NCBI RefSeq assembly: GCF_900609055.1
Contig: NZ_UXAW01000062.1
Location: forward strand, 1-38,788
Reading direction: 5' to 3'
Length of the DNA stretch: 38,788 nucleotides
Origin: Pseudogemmobacter humi
GTDB lineage: Bacteria; Pseudomonadota; Alphaproteobacteria; Rhodobacterales; Rhodobacteraceae
Shown: piece by piece, positions 27,890 to 35,170 of the stretch
Numbering within the stretch: position 1 is the first letter of the stretch
Layout of the letters: each line of letters opens with the position of its first letter
Notes under the pieces: model-generated
What the model was told of the DNA's origin: nothing
Databases searched by the model: none
The model's input: the letters and a program-made list of their open reading frames with translations, nothing else
Made by a program: the position numbers and the translations under genes

Positions 27890-30802
27890 TTACTCGGCGG
27901 CGGGCAGGATACGGCGCGACAGGGTGGCCTGGGCGGCATATTCCTCCTGCCATTCCGACGGCCCGTTGGAGGGGCTGATCTGCACCGCCGTCACCTTGTA
28001 TTCCGGGCAGTTGGTGGCCCAGTCCGAGAAGTCGGTGGTGATGACATTGGCCTGGGTGTCCGGGTGGTGGAAGGTGGTGTAGACCACGCCGGGCGAGACC
28101 TTGTCGGTGATATCGGCCCGCAGGGTGGTCGCCCCGGCACGGCTGGCCAGCCGCACCCAGTCGCCCTGGCGGATGCCGCGGTTCTCGGCGTCGTGCGGGT
28201 GGATCTCCAGCACGTCTTCGGGATGCCAGGCCACGTTGGCGGTGCGCCGGGTCTGGGCGCCCACGTTGTATTGCGACAGGATCCGGCCGGTGGTCAGCAG
28301 CAGCGGGAACTTCGGCCCGGTCTTCTCATCCGTCGCCACATATTCGGTGCGGATGAACTTGCCCTTGCCGCGCACGAAGCCGTCGACATGGACCAGCGGC
28401 GTGCCTTCCGGCGCCTTCTCGTTGCAGGGCCACTGAACCGAGCCCATGGTCTCGATCTTCTCGAAGCTCACCCCGGCGAAGCTGGGGGTGGTCATCGCGA
28501 TCTCGTCCATGATCTGGCTGGGATGGGTGTAGGTCCAGGGCGCGCGGCCCTGATCTTCCAGCATCCTGTTGGCGAACATCTGGGTCACTTCCCAGTCGGC
28601 ATAGCCCTGTTTCGGCGCCATGACCTTGCGCACCATGTTGATGCGGCGCTCGGCGTTGGTGAAGGTGCCGTCTTTCTCCAGGAAGGACGAGCCGGGGAAG
28701 AACACATGGGCGTAATTCGCGGTCTCGTTCAGGAACAGGTCGTGCACGATCACGCATTCCATCGCCGCAAGGCCGGCCGCGACGTGATGGGTGTCGGGGT
28801 CGGATTGCAGGATGTCTTCGCCCTGGCAGTAGAGGCCCTTGAACGTGCCCTCGACCGCGGCATCCAGCATGTTGGGGATGCGCAGACCGGGTTCCGGGTC
28901 GATCTGCACGTCCCAGAGGTTTTCATAGATCGCGCGGACCTCGGGGTTCTTGACGTGGCGATAGCCCGGCAGTTCATGCGGGAACGAGCCCATGTCGCAG
29001 GAGCCCTGGACGTTGTTCTGCCCGCGCAGCGGGTTCACGCCGACGCCAGGCCGGCCGATGTTGCCGGTCAGCATGGCGAGGTTGGCGATGCCGATCACCG
29101 TGGTCGAGCCCTGGCTGTGCTCGGTCACGCCGAGGCCATAGTAGATCGCCGCATTGCCGCCGGTCGCGTAAAGCCGGGCCGCCGCGCGCACTTCGGTGGC
29201 CGGAACGCCGGTGAGGGCCTCGATCGCCTCGGGGCTGTGACGCTCGTCGGCGACGAATTCCATGTAATCCTGGAATTCGTCCCAGTCGCAGCGGGTGCGG
29301 ATGAACTCTTCGTTGTAGAGCTTTTCGGTCACGATCACATGCGCCAGCGCGGTGACGATGGCCACGTTGGTGCCGGGTTTCAGCGCCAGGTGATGGGCGG
29401 CCCGGTAATGCGCACCTTCATACATCTCGGTGCGGCGCGGGTCGATCAGGATCAGCTTCGCGCCCTGGCGCAGCCGCTTTTTCAGCCGCGAGGCGAAGAC
29501 CGGATGGCCGGAATGCGGGTTCGCGCCGATCACCAGCGCCACGTCGCAATGTTCGACCGAGTCGAAATCCTGCGTCCCGGCCGAGGTGCCGTAGGTCTGG
29601 CCGAGCCCGTAGCCGGTGGGCGAATGGCAGACCCGGGCGCAGGTGTCGGTGTTGTTGTTGCGGAACACCGCGCGGGTCAGCTTCTGAACCAGGTAGGTCT
29701 CTTCGTTGGTGCAGCGCGACGAGGTGATCACACCGACCGACTGACGGCCGTATTTTTCCTGGATCGCCTTCATCCGGCCTGCGGCGAAGTCCATCGCCTC
29801 GGTCCAGGACACCTCTTTCCACGGATCGTTGATCGAATCGCGGATCATCGGGTTCAGGATCCGGTCCTTGTGGCTGGCGTAGCCATAGGCGAAGCGGCCC
29901 TTGACGCAGGAATGGCCGCGGTTCGCCTTGCCGTGTTTGTAGGGCACCATCCGCACCAGCTCGTCGCCGCGCATCTCGGCCTTGAACTGGCAGCCGACGC
30001 CGCAATAGGCGCAGGTGGTGATCACGCTGCGCTCGGGCGTGCCGATGTCGAACACCGATTTCTCGATCAGCGTCGCGGTCGGGCAGGCCTGGACGCAGGC
30101 GCCGCAGGACACGCAGTCCGACGCCAGGAAGTTGTCCTCACGCACCCCGGCGTGAACCCGCGAATCCCAGCCCCGGCCCTCGATCGTCAGCGCGAAAGTG
30201 CCCTGGACTTCCTCGCAGGCGCGCACGCAGCGGTTGCAGACGATGCACTTCGACGGGTCATACGAGAAATAGGGGTTGGAATTGTCCTTCGGCAGCCATT
30301 CGGCATTGGCCGCGCCGGAGGTGTTCTTGGCGCTGAAATGGTTCGCCAGCACACCGCCCTCGGGCGCCTCATAGCGCACGTCGCGCAGACCCACGGCGCC
30401 GGCCATGTCCTGAAGTTCGCAATCGCCGTTCGCCGCGCAGGTCAGGCAGTCCAGCGGGTGGTCCGAAATGTAAAGCTCCATCACCCCGTTGCGCAGCTGC
30501 TTGAGCTTGCTGGTCTGGGTCTTAACGCTGATCCCGGGCGCGACCGGCGTGGTGCAGGATGCCGGAGTGCCGTTCCGGCCCTCGATCTCGACGAGACAGA
30601 GACGGCAGGAGCCGAAGGCTTCCAGATTGTCGCTGGCACAGAGCTTCGGCACGGTGATGCCGATCTCGGCCGCGGCGCGCATGATCGAGGTGCCCTCGGG
30701 CACGGTGACCTCGAACCCGTCGATGGTCAGGGTGATCAGGGTCTTCGACTTCGACGCGGGCGTGCCCATGTCGCGGTCGTCGGGGATAATGAAGTCTTTC
30801 AT
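27890..30802 (-). CDS. fdsA: NAD-dependent formate dehydrogenase alpha (catalytic Mo) subunit
   Basis: FdsA oxidises formate to CO2 at a bis-MGD molybdenum centre and passes electrons through iron-sulfur clusters to FdsB/FdsG, which reduce NAD. The 970-residue protein begins with a NuoG-like [2Fe-2S] domain (C-R-L-C within F-G-S-C-R-L-C), then the His/Cys [4Fe-4S] segment H-P-L-D-C-L-T-C-A-A-N-G-D-C. Two ferredoxin-type clusters follow (C-I-V-C-N-R-C-V-R-A-C and C-V-S-C-G-A-C-V-Q-A-C-P), then the Mo-domain cluster C-A-Y-C-G-V-G-C. The Mo ligand is Cys392, followed by His393, in C-A-R-V-C-H-S-P-T-G. It is cytosolic, with no Tat signal. Hairpins at 30855-30901 separate it from fdsB. Confidence 0.97.
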   Translation of the reverse strand: MKDFIIPDDRDMGTPASKSKTLITLTIDGFEVTVPEGTSIMRAAAEIGITVPKLCASDNLEAFGSCRLCLVEIEGRNGTPASCTTPVAPGISVKTQTSKLKQLRNGVMELYISDHPLDCLTCAANGDCELQDMAGAVGLRDVRYEAPEGGVLANHFSAKNTSGAANAEWLPKDNSNPYFSYDPSKCIVCNRCVRACEEVQGTFALTIEGRGWDSRVHAGVREDNFLASDCVSCGACVQACPTATLIEKSVFDIGTPERSVITTCAYCGVGCQFKAEMRGDELVRMVPYKHGKANRGHSCVKGRFAYGYASHKDRILNPMIRDSINDPWKEVSWTEAMDFAAGRMKAIQEKYGRQSVGVITSSRCTNEETYLVQKLTRAVFRNNNTDTCARVCHSPTGYGLGQTYGTSAGTQDFDSVEHCDVALVIGANPHSGHPVFASRLKKRLRQGAKLILIDPRRTEMYEGAHYRAAHHLALKPGTNVAIVTALAHVIVTEKLYNEEFIRTRCDWDEFQDYMEFVADERHSPEAIEALTGVPATEVRAAARLYATGGNAAIYYGLGVTEHSQGSTTVIGIANLAMLTGNIGRPGVGVNPLRGQNNVQGSCDMGSFPHELPGYRHVKNPEVRAIYENLWDVQIDPEPGLRIPNMLDAAVEGTFKGLYCQGEDILQSDPDTHHVAAGLAAMECVIVHDLFLNETANYAHVFFPGSSFLEKDGTFTNAERRINMVRKVMAPKQGYADWEVTQMFANRMLEDQGRAPWTYTHPSQIMDEIAMTTPSFAGVSFEKIETMGSVQWPCNEKAPEGTPLVHVDGFVRGKGKFIRTEYVATDEKTGPKFPLLLTTGRILSQYNVGAQTRRTANVAWHPEDVLEIHPHDAENRGIRQGDWVRLASRAGATTLRADITDKVSPGVVYTTFHHPDTQANVITTDFSDWATNCPEYKVTAVQISPSNGPSEWQEEYAAQATLSRRILPAAE

Positions 30803-30854
30803 CTGGCGGTCTCCCGGCTGGGAATGGCTGTCACTGCGGCGGAGCGGGGCTGAA

Positions 30855-30901
30855 CCCGGATTTTTTCAAAAATCCGGGCAAAATTCTTTGAAGAATTTTG
30901 C
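30855..30901. repeat. Two perfect back-to-back hairpins between fdsB and fdsA
   Basis: The first stem is CCCGGATTTTT (30855-30865) with AAAAATCCGGG (30868-30878). The second is GCAAAATTCTT (30878-30888) with AAGAATTTTGC (30891-30901). Each has an 11-bp perfect stem and a 2-nt centre, and they share one base. They fill most of the 106-bp gap in an operon whose other junctions are overlaps or at most 15 bp. They are AT-rich at the tips, unlike the surroundings, and may be a dispersed palindromic repeat or an RNA processing/stability element. Confidence 0.75.
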
Positions 30902-30908
30902 GGGTGGT

Positions 30909-32429
30909 TCATTCCGCGGCCTCCCGCGCTTGCGAGGTGAAGTCGTCGGGGAAATGGGTCAGCGCCGACATCACCGGATAGGGGGTGAAACCGCCGAGCG
31001 CGCAGAGCGAGCCGGATTTCATCGTCTCGCACAGGTCGGTCAAGAGCGGGATCGCCGAGGAATCGCCCTGGGCGATGCGGTCCAGCGTCTCGACGCCGCG
31101 CACGGCGCCGATCCGGCAGGGGGTGCATTTGCCGCAGCTTTCGATGGCGCAGAATTCCATGGCGAAACGCGCCATGGCCATCATGTCCACGGTGTCGTCG
31201 GCGACCGTCAGACCGGCATGGCCGATCAGCGCGTTCTGCCCGGCATATTCCTCATAACCGAAGGGCGTGTCGAACTGGCTCACCGGCATCCAGGCGCCGA
31301 GCGGGCCCCCGACCTGCACCGCCTTGACCGGGCGGCCCGAGGCCGTGCCGCCGCCGATCTCGTTGACGATCCGGTCGAGCGTCAGGCCGAAGGCGATCTC
31401 GTAAAGCCCGCCGCGCTTGACGTTCCCGGCGATCTGCAACGGAATCGTGCCCTTCGAGCGGCCGATGCCGAAGCCGGCGTAATGTTCCGCGCCGCGCTCC
31501 AGGATCACCGGCACGGTGGCCAGCGAGATCACGTTGTTCACCACGGTCGGCCGGCCCATGAAGCCTTGCAGCGCGGGCAGCGGCGGCTTGGCGCGCACCG
31601 TGCCGCGTTTGCCTTCCAGGCTGTTCAGCAGCGCGGTTTCCTCGCCGCAGACATAGGCCCCGGCGCCGACGCGCAGTTCCAGCTCGAACGCCTTGCCCGA
31701 GCCGAGGATGTTCTGGCCCAGAACCCCCTCGACCCGTGCGACGGCGATGGCCGCGGCCATCACCTCGTTGGCGTCGGGATATTCCGAGCGCGAATAGATA
31801 TAGCCTTTGGTCGCGCCGACCGCGATTCCGGCGATGGCCATGCCCTCGATCAGGGTGAAGGGGTCGCCCTCCATGATCATCCGGTCGGCGAAGGTGCCCG
31901 AATCGCCCTCGTCGGCATTGGCGACGATGTATTTCAGCGGCCCGGGCGCGTCATGGACGGTTTTCCACTTGATCCCGGTGGGGAAGCCCGCGCCACCGCG
32001 GCCGCGCAGGCCCGAGTTCAGCACTTCCTGCACCACTTCGGCGCCGGTCATCGACAGCGCGCGCTCAAGCCCCTTCAGGCCGCCATGGGCGCGATAATCG
32101 TCCAGGCTGAGCGGATCGACGATGCCGCAGCGCTGGAAGGTCAGCCGGGTCTGCGCCTTCAGCCAGGGCAGTTCCTCGGTCAGGCCCAGGGACAGCGGCC
32201 CGCCGTCGAAGATCTGCGCCACGTCTTCCGGCGTCATCGGCCCGAAAGCCGCGCGGCCCTGACCGGTTTCCACCTCGACCAGCGGCTCCAGCCAGATCAT
32301 GCCGCGGCTGCCGTTCCTCGTGATGGTGACATCGATGCCGCGCCGGGCGGCCTCGGCCTCAACCGCTTTGACAACTTCGTCAGCGCCCAGGGCTTTCGCG
32401 GCGGCGTCGCGGGGAATCCAGATCCTCAT
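30909..32429 (-). CDS. fdsB: NAD-dependent formate dehydrogenase beta (FMN, NADH) subunit
   Basis: FdsB carries FMN, the NAD-binding site and a [4Fe-4S] cluster. It corresponds to NuoF of complex I with an N-terminal ferredoxin-like extension. In the 506-residue protein the FMN/NADH-binding glycine-rich motif G-R-G-G-A-G-F-P-T-G is at 143-152. The C-terminal cluster ligands are Cys432, Cys435 and Cys438 (E-S-C-G-K-C-T-P-C) and Cys476. The start at 32429 overlaps the fdsG stop (TGATG). An upstream in-frame extension lies inside fdsG and is not used. It should dock with FdsG and FdsA in the cytosolic complex. Confidence 0.96.
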   Translation of the reverse strand: MRIWIPRDAAAKALGADEVVKAVEAEAARRGIDVTITRNGSRGMIWLEPLVEVETGQGRAAFGPMTPEDVAQIFDGGPLSLGLTEELPWLKAQTRLTFQRCGIVDPLSLDDYRAHGGLKGLERALSMTGAEVVQEVLNSGLRGRGGAGFPTGIKWKTVHDAPGPLKYIVANADEGDSGTFADRMIMEGDPFTLIEGMAIAGIAVGATKGYIYSRSEYPDANEVMAAAIAVARVEGVLGQNILGSGKAFELELRVGAGAYVCGEETALLNSLEGKRGTVRAKPPLPALQGFMGRPTVVNNVISLATVPVILERGAEHYAGFGIGRSKGTIPLQIAGNVKRGGLYEIAFGLTLDRIVNEIGGGTASGRPVKAVQVGGPLGAWMPVSQFDTPFGYEEYAGQNALIGHAGLTVADDTVDMMAMARFAMEFCAIESCGKCTPCRIGAVRGVETLDRIAQGDSSAIPLLTDLCETMKSGSLCALGGFTPYPVMSALTHFPDDFTSQAREAAE

Positions 32430-32896
32430 CAGCGCAGCCCCCCCAGAATCGCATCCAGTTTCGCCTCGTCGACCCGGCCGACGACCTTGCCGTCCACCAT
32501 GGCCGAGGGCCCGCAGGCGCACAGGCCGAGGCAGAAGATCGGCTCCAGCGTGATCTTGCCGTCGGGCGTGGTCTCGTGCCAGTCGAGGCCCAGTTTCTCA
32601 CGCGCGTGTTTCGCCACCCGGTCGGCGCCCATCGACTGACAGCTTTCCGCCCGGCACAGTTTCAGCACATGCTGCCCGGCAGGCTTCGAGCGGAAATCGT
32701 GGTAGAAGGTCATCACCCCGTAAGCCTCGGCCTTCGAGATGTTCTGATGTTGCGCGATCTGCGGCAGCGCCTGTTCCGGGACATAGCCGAAGCTTTCCTG
32801 CACGTCGTGCAGGATCGGGAGCAGCGCGCCCTCGGAGTCCTTGTGGCGTGCGAGGATCTCTTCGACACGAGTGGCGATATCGACGGAATCAAGCAT
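32429..32896 (-). CDS. fdsG: NAD-dependent formate dehydrogenase gamma subunit
   Basis: FdsG is the NuoE-like [2Fe-2S] subunit of the formate dehydrogenase. The 155-residue protein has the helical N-terminal domain with G-A-L-L-P-I-L-H-D-V-Q-E-S-F-G-Y, and the thioredoxin-like domain with cluster ligands Cys81, Cys86, Cys122 and Cys126 (C-R-A-E-S-C and C-L-G-L-C). The frame extends 18 codons farther upstream. The ATG at 32896 is chosen because it follows an AAAGG ribosome site, gives the family-typical N-terminus, and leaves the promoter region free. It is the first gene of the fdsGBACD operon, 102 bp from the lysR stop. Confidence 0.95.
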   Translation of the reverse strand: MLDSVDIATRVEEILARHKDSEGALLPILHDVQESFGYVPEQALPQIAQHQNISKAEAYGVMTFYHDFRSKPAGQHVLKLCRAESCQSMGADRVAKHAREKLGLDWHETTPDGKITLEPIFCLGLCACGPSAMVDGKVVGRVDEAKLDAILGGLR

Positions 32897-32922
32897 GGCG
32901 GGCCTTTTGCTAGCGTTCTCCA

Positions 32923-32950
32923 AAGATAGGCGCTGCGATAGGCAGATCAA
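32923..32950 (-). promoter_or_regulatory. Predicted fds operon promoter
   Basis: Read on the minus strand, a -35-like TTGATC (32950-32945) and a -10-like TATCTT (32928-32923) are 16 nt apart. The predicted transcript would start near 32917, about 20 nt before the fdsG ATG. Two CTATC half-sites, the complements of GATAG at 32937-32941 and 32925-32929, fall in the spacer and over the -10. That suits activation or repression by the adjacent LysR-type regulator. Confidence 0.45.
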
Positions 32951-32967
32951 TACAAAATGACCGTTGT

Positions 32968-32988
32968 TTGATAGGAGTTTTCTATCAA
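32968..32988. promoter_or_regulatory. Putative LysR-type regulator recognition site
   Basis: A perfect 7-bp inverted repeat, TTGATAG (32968-32974) and CTATCAA (32982-32988), is separated by 7 nt. It contains the T-N11-A pattern of LysR-family sites. Its centre lies about 60 bp upstream of the predicted fds transcription start, the usual place for a LysR recognition site. It is 10 bp from the lysR stop codon. Confidence 0.65.
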
Positions 32989-32998
32989 GCCCCCGAAA

Positions 32999-33889
32999 TC
33001 AGGCCCCGCGGATCCGATAGCGCTGCGCTTCCTCCATCAGCGCGGCGATCACCGGGGTCTGCGGATCGCGCCGGGCCGAGATCAGCCCGACAATATGTTC
33101 CACCTCGGGGCCGATCAGCGGCACCGAGGCCAGGCGCCCGCCGATGGCGAAGATATCGGCCAGCCGTTTCGAGACGATCGAGCACCAGCCCCCGCCCAGC
33201 ACATGGCTGACCAGCACGATGGTGGAATTGGATTCCACATTGGCCGAGGTCAGCGCGCCCGCATCGGCAAGGTTCTGATCGACGATCCGGCGGTTCTGCA
33301 TGTCCGAGGTCAGAAGGCACAGCGGCTCGGTCGCGGCCTCGGCCCAGGTGATGCTCTCGCAACTGGACCAGGGCGAATCCGGCGTGCAGATGAAACGGTA
33401 GAATTCGGTATAAAGCGGGGTCTGGGCGACCCGGCCCAGGGGCTCGTTGTCGAGATAGGTGATCCCGGCGTCGAGATCGAGGCTTTCGATCCCGTTCAGG
33501 ATCTCGGCCGAGGTGCGCGACAGGATCGACAGCGTGACATTCGGATGGCGGGCGAGGAAGGGCCGGGTCAGTTCCGCCACCATCGGGAGCGCTGTGGGGA
33601 TGACCCCCATCCGCAGATGGCCCGACAGCCCCGAACGCGCCACCCGCATCTCGTCGCGCAAAGCGCGCACGTCGCCGACGATCTTCAGCGCGCGCTCCAG
33701 CACCCTTGTGCCCTCGGGCGTCAGCCCCTGGAAGCGCGAGCCGCGATGGACGAGCTGCACGCCGAGTTGCTCTTCAAGCTGGCGGATCGCCGAGGAAAGC
33801 GAGGGCTGCGTCACCCCGCAGGATTCCGCGGCGCGGCCGAAATGGCGTTCTTTGGCCAAAGCGATGAACATCTGGAGCTTGTCGATCAT
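32999..33889 (-). CDS. LysR-family transcriptional regulator, likely of the fds operon
   Basis: This 296-residue LysR regulator has the N-terminal winged helix-turn-helix (E-R-H-F-G-R-A-A-E-S-C-G-V-T-Q-P-S-L-S) at about 14-32. The linker helix and two-lobed effector-binding domain follow. It precedes fdsG in the same orientation, with the GATAG/CTATC sites between. It therefore probably controls formate dehydrogenase in response to formate or a related metabolite, as LysR-type FdsR does in Cupriavidus; that extension is inference. The start ATG 33889 gives the standard M-I-D-K-L-Q-M-F-I-A-L. The 27-codon upstream extension is low-complexity Arg-rich sequence and is rejected. Confidence 0.93.
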   Translation of the reverse strand: MIDKLQMFIALAKERHFGRAAESCGVTQPSLSSAIRQLEEQLGVQLVHRGSRFQGLTPEGTRVLERALKIVGDVRALRDEMRVARSGLSGHLRMGVIPTALPMVAELTRPFLARHPNVTLSILSRTSAEILNGIESLDLDAGITYLDNEPLGRVAQTPLYTEFYRFICTPDSPWSSCESITWAEAATEPLCLLTSDMQNRRIVDQNLADAGALTSANVESNSTIVLVSHVLGGGWCSIVSKRLADIFAIGGRLASVPLIGPEVEHIVGLISARRDPQTPVIAALMEEAQRYRIRGA

Positions 33890-34037
33890 GCGCCAACCCT
33901 GCCGCGCGCGCGGGCCGCGCGCAAGCCCCGCGCCCCTGCGTCTCAGGCGGCCTTCGGCGGGGATATTCAAGGCAGGATGAAAATCCCTCGCCCCTGCCGG
34001 TCCGGTCGTTTGCTGCGCCCGGCGGAAGCCTCCGGCG

Positions 34038-34102
34038 GGGATATTTAAGAGACAGAAAATGACAGAGCCGGTCCAGGTTCATTTTCTGTCCTTAAATATC
34101 CC
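34038..34102. repeat. Long near-perfect hairpin
   Basis: The 25-nt arm at 34038-34062 (GGGATATTTAAG then AGACAGAAAATGA) pairs with the 24-nt arm at 34079-34102, with only one extra base in the left arm. The loop is 16 nt (34063-34078). It lies between divergently transcribed genes, so it is not needed as a terminator. It looks like two REP-like units facing each other. Confidence 0.8.
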
Positions 34103-34175
34103 GGGGGAGTCGCGGAACGCGACGGGGGCAGGGCCCCCTCTTTTGGCACCAGCCAGAGGCGAAGCAACCGCGCTC

Positions 34176-34203
34176 TTGCCGTGGCGGGGGCAAAGGCTTA
34201 GCT
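34176..34203 (+). promoter_or_regulatory. Predicted promoter for the S49 peptidase gene, leaderless
   Basis: TTGCCG (34176-34181) and TTAGCT (34198-34203) are separated by 16 nt. The ATG at 34211 is 7 nt after the -10, the same -10 sequence and spacing as before the GT2 gene at 10346. No Shine-Dalgarno is present, so a leaderless transcript is likely. Confidence 0.5.
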
Positions 34204-34210
34204 CTGGCGC

Positions 34211-35005
34211 ATGATGCGGTTCATCCCTTTCATCCCCAAACCGGCCACGGTCGCGGTGATCCGGCTCCAGGGCCAGATCGGCGCGGGCGGGCGGGCGCTG
34301 AACGATGCCGGGCTCGCCCGGGTGATAGAGCAGGCTTTCGTGCGCGGCAGGCCCGCGGCGGTGGCGCTGGTGATCAATTCGCCCGGCGGCTCGGCCGCGC
34401 AATCCAGTCTGATCGCCGCGCGGATCCGGCGGCTGGCCGACGAGAAGAAGATCCCGGTCCATGCCTTCGTCGAGGATGTCGCCGCCTCGGGCGGCTACTG
34501 GCTGGCCTGCGCCGCCGATGAGATCTGGGTGGACCCGAGTTCCATCCTCGGCTCGATCGGGGTGATCTATTCGGGTTTCGGGCTGAGCGATCTGATCGCG
34601 CGTCACGGGGTCGAGCGGCGCGTTCATACCGCCGGGCGCTCGAAGAGCTTCGCTGATCCGTTCCGCCCGGAAACCCCCGGGGATGTGGAGCGCATCCATG
34701 CTTTGCTGGCGCCCCTGCACGAGAATTTCATCGCCTGGGTGAAGGCGCGGCGCGGCGCGCGGCTTGCGGAGGGCGCCGATCTGTTCAACGCCGATATCTG
34801 GGTGGGCGAGGGCGCGGTGCGGCTTGGCCTCGCGGATGGCGTGGCGCATCTGAAACCGAAGCTGAAAGAGTTCTACGGCGAGAAGGTGCGGCTGGTGTCT
34901 TACCAGCGCCGGCGCGGTCTCCTGGGCCGCTTCGGGCTGAACCTCGCCGATACCGCGCTGGCGCTGGCGGAGGAGCGTGCCCTCTGGGCGCGTTACGGGC
35001 TTTAG
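34211..35005 (+). CDS. S49 family serine peptidase, SohB/SppA-like
   Basis: This short S49 (ClpP-fold) peptidase uses a Ser/Lys dyad and probably degrades signal peptides or damaged membrane proteins. The 264-residue protein has I-N-S-P-G-G (56-61), the catalytic Ser93 in D-V-A-A-S-G-G-Y-W, the G-S-I-G-V-I block and Lys145 in A-G-R-S-K-S-F. The Ser-Lys spacing of 52 equals that of single-domain SppA (Ser147/Lys199 in Bacillus). No clear signal peptide or membrane helix is visible, so it may be cytosolic or peripheral. The next small gene begins at the base following its TAG stop. Confidence 0.92.
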   Translation: MMRFIPFIPKPATVAVIRLQGQIGAGGRALNDAGLARVIEQAFVRGRPAAVALVINSPGGSAAQSSLIAARIRRLADEKKIPVHAFVEDVAASGGYWLACAADEIWVDPSSILGSIGVIYSGFGLSDLIARHGVERRVHTAGRSKSFADPFRPETPGDVERIHALLAPLHENFIAWVKARRGARLAEGADLFNADIWVGEGAVRLGLADGVAHLKPKLKEFYGEKVRLVSYQRRRGLLGRFGLNLADTALALAEERALWARYGL

Positions 35006-35170
35006 ATGCTCTGGAAAATCATCATCCTGTTTCTCTGTGCCATGGCGCTGGTCGCGATGATCGGCAAGCTGGTGTTTCCGGGCAAGGCGCGGCGCAAGGC
35101 GACATGCAGGGCCTGCGGGCGGCCTCTGATCGGGCGCGGCCCCTGTGCCTGCGGAAAGGGCAAGGCATGA
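35006..35170 (+). CDS. 54-residue membrane protein with Cys-rich tail
   Basis: A short gene sits between the peptidase and the SDR gene. It encodes one membrane helix (M-L-W-K-I-I-I-L-F-L-C-A-M-A-L-V), a basic stretch, and a C-terminal C-R-A-C-G-R-P-L-I-G-R-G-P-C-A-C-G motif. Its CxxC and CxC pairs look like a small zinc ribbon. The start codon follows the previous stop immediately (TAGATG), and its TGA overlaps the SDR ATG (ATGA). It is therefore translated as part of a tight three-gene operon. Function is unknown. Confidence 0.75.
   Translation: MLWKIIILFLCAMALVAMIGKLVFPGKARRKATCRACGRPLIGRGPCACGKGKA

Larger units (their letters stand above)
33890..34210. repeat. Intergenic region with three REP-like palindromic copies
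   Basis: The spacer between divergent lysR and the S49 peptidase gene holds two direct copies of a GC-palindrome-plus-GGGGATATT unit. They are CCTTCGGCGGGGATATTCAA (33951-33970) and the CCTCCGGCGGGGATATTTAAG unit (34029-34049). A third copy is inverted (TTAAATATCCC, 34092-34102). A promoter for the peptidase gene lies at the right end. I see no gene. This type of unit is common between genes in Rhodobacteraceae genomes as I recall them; copy number was not checked. Confidence 0.65.

Noticed and set aside
27104-30853. Plus-strand open frame of about 1250 codons opposite fdhD and fdsA
   Set aside because: Composition is His/Gly/Arg/Asp-rich without domains; the minus strand carries unmistakable iron-sulfur and molybdenum motifs.
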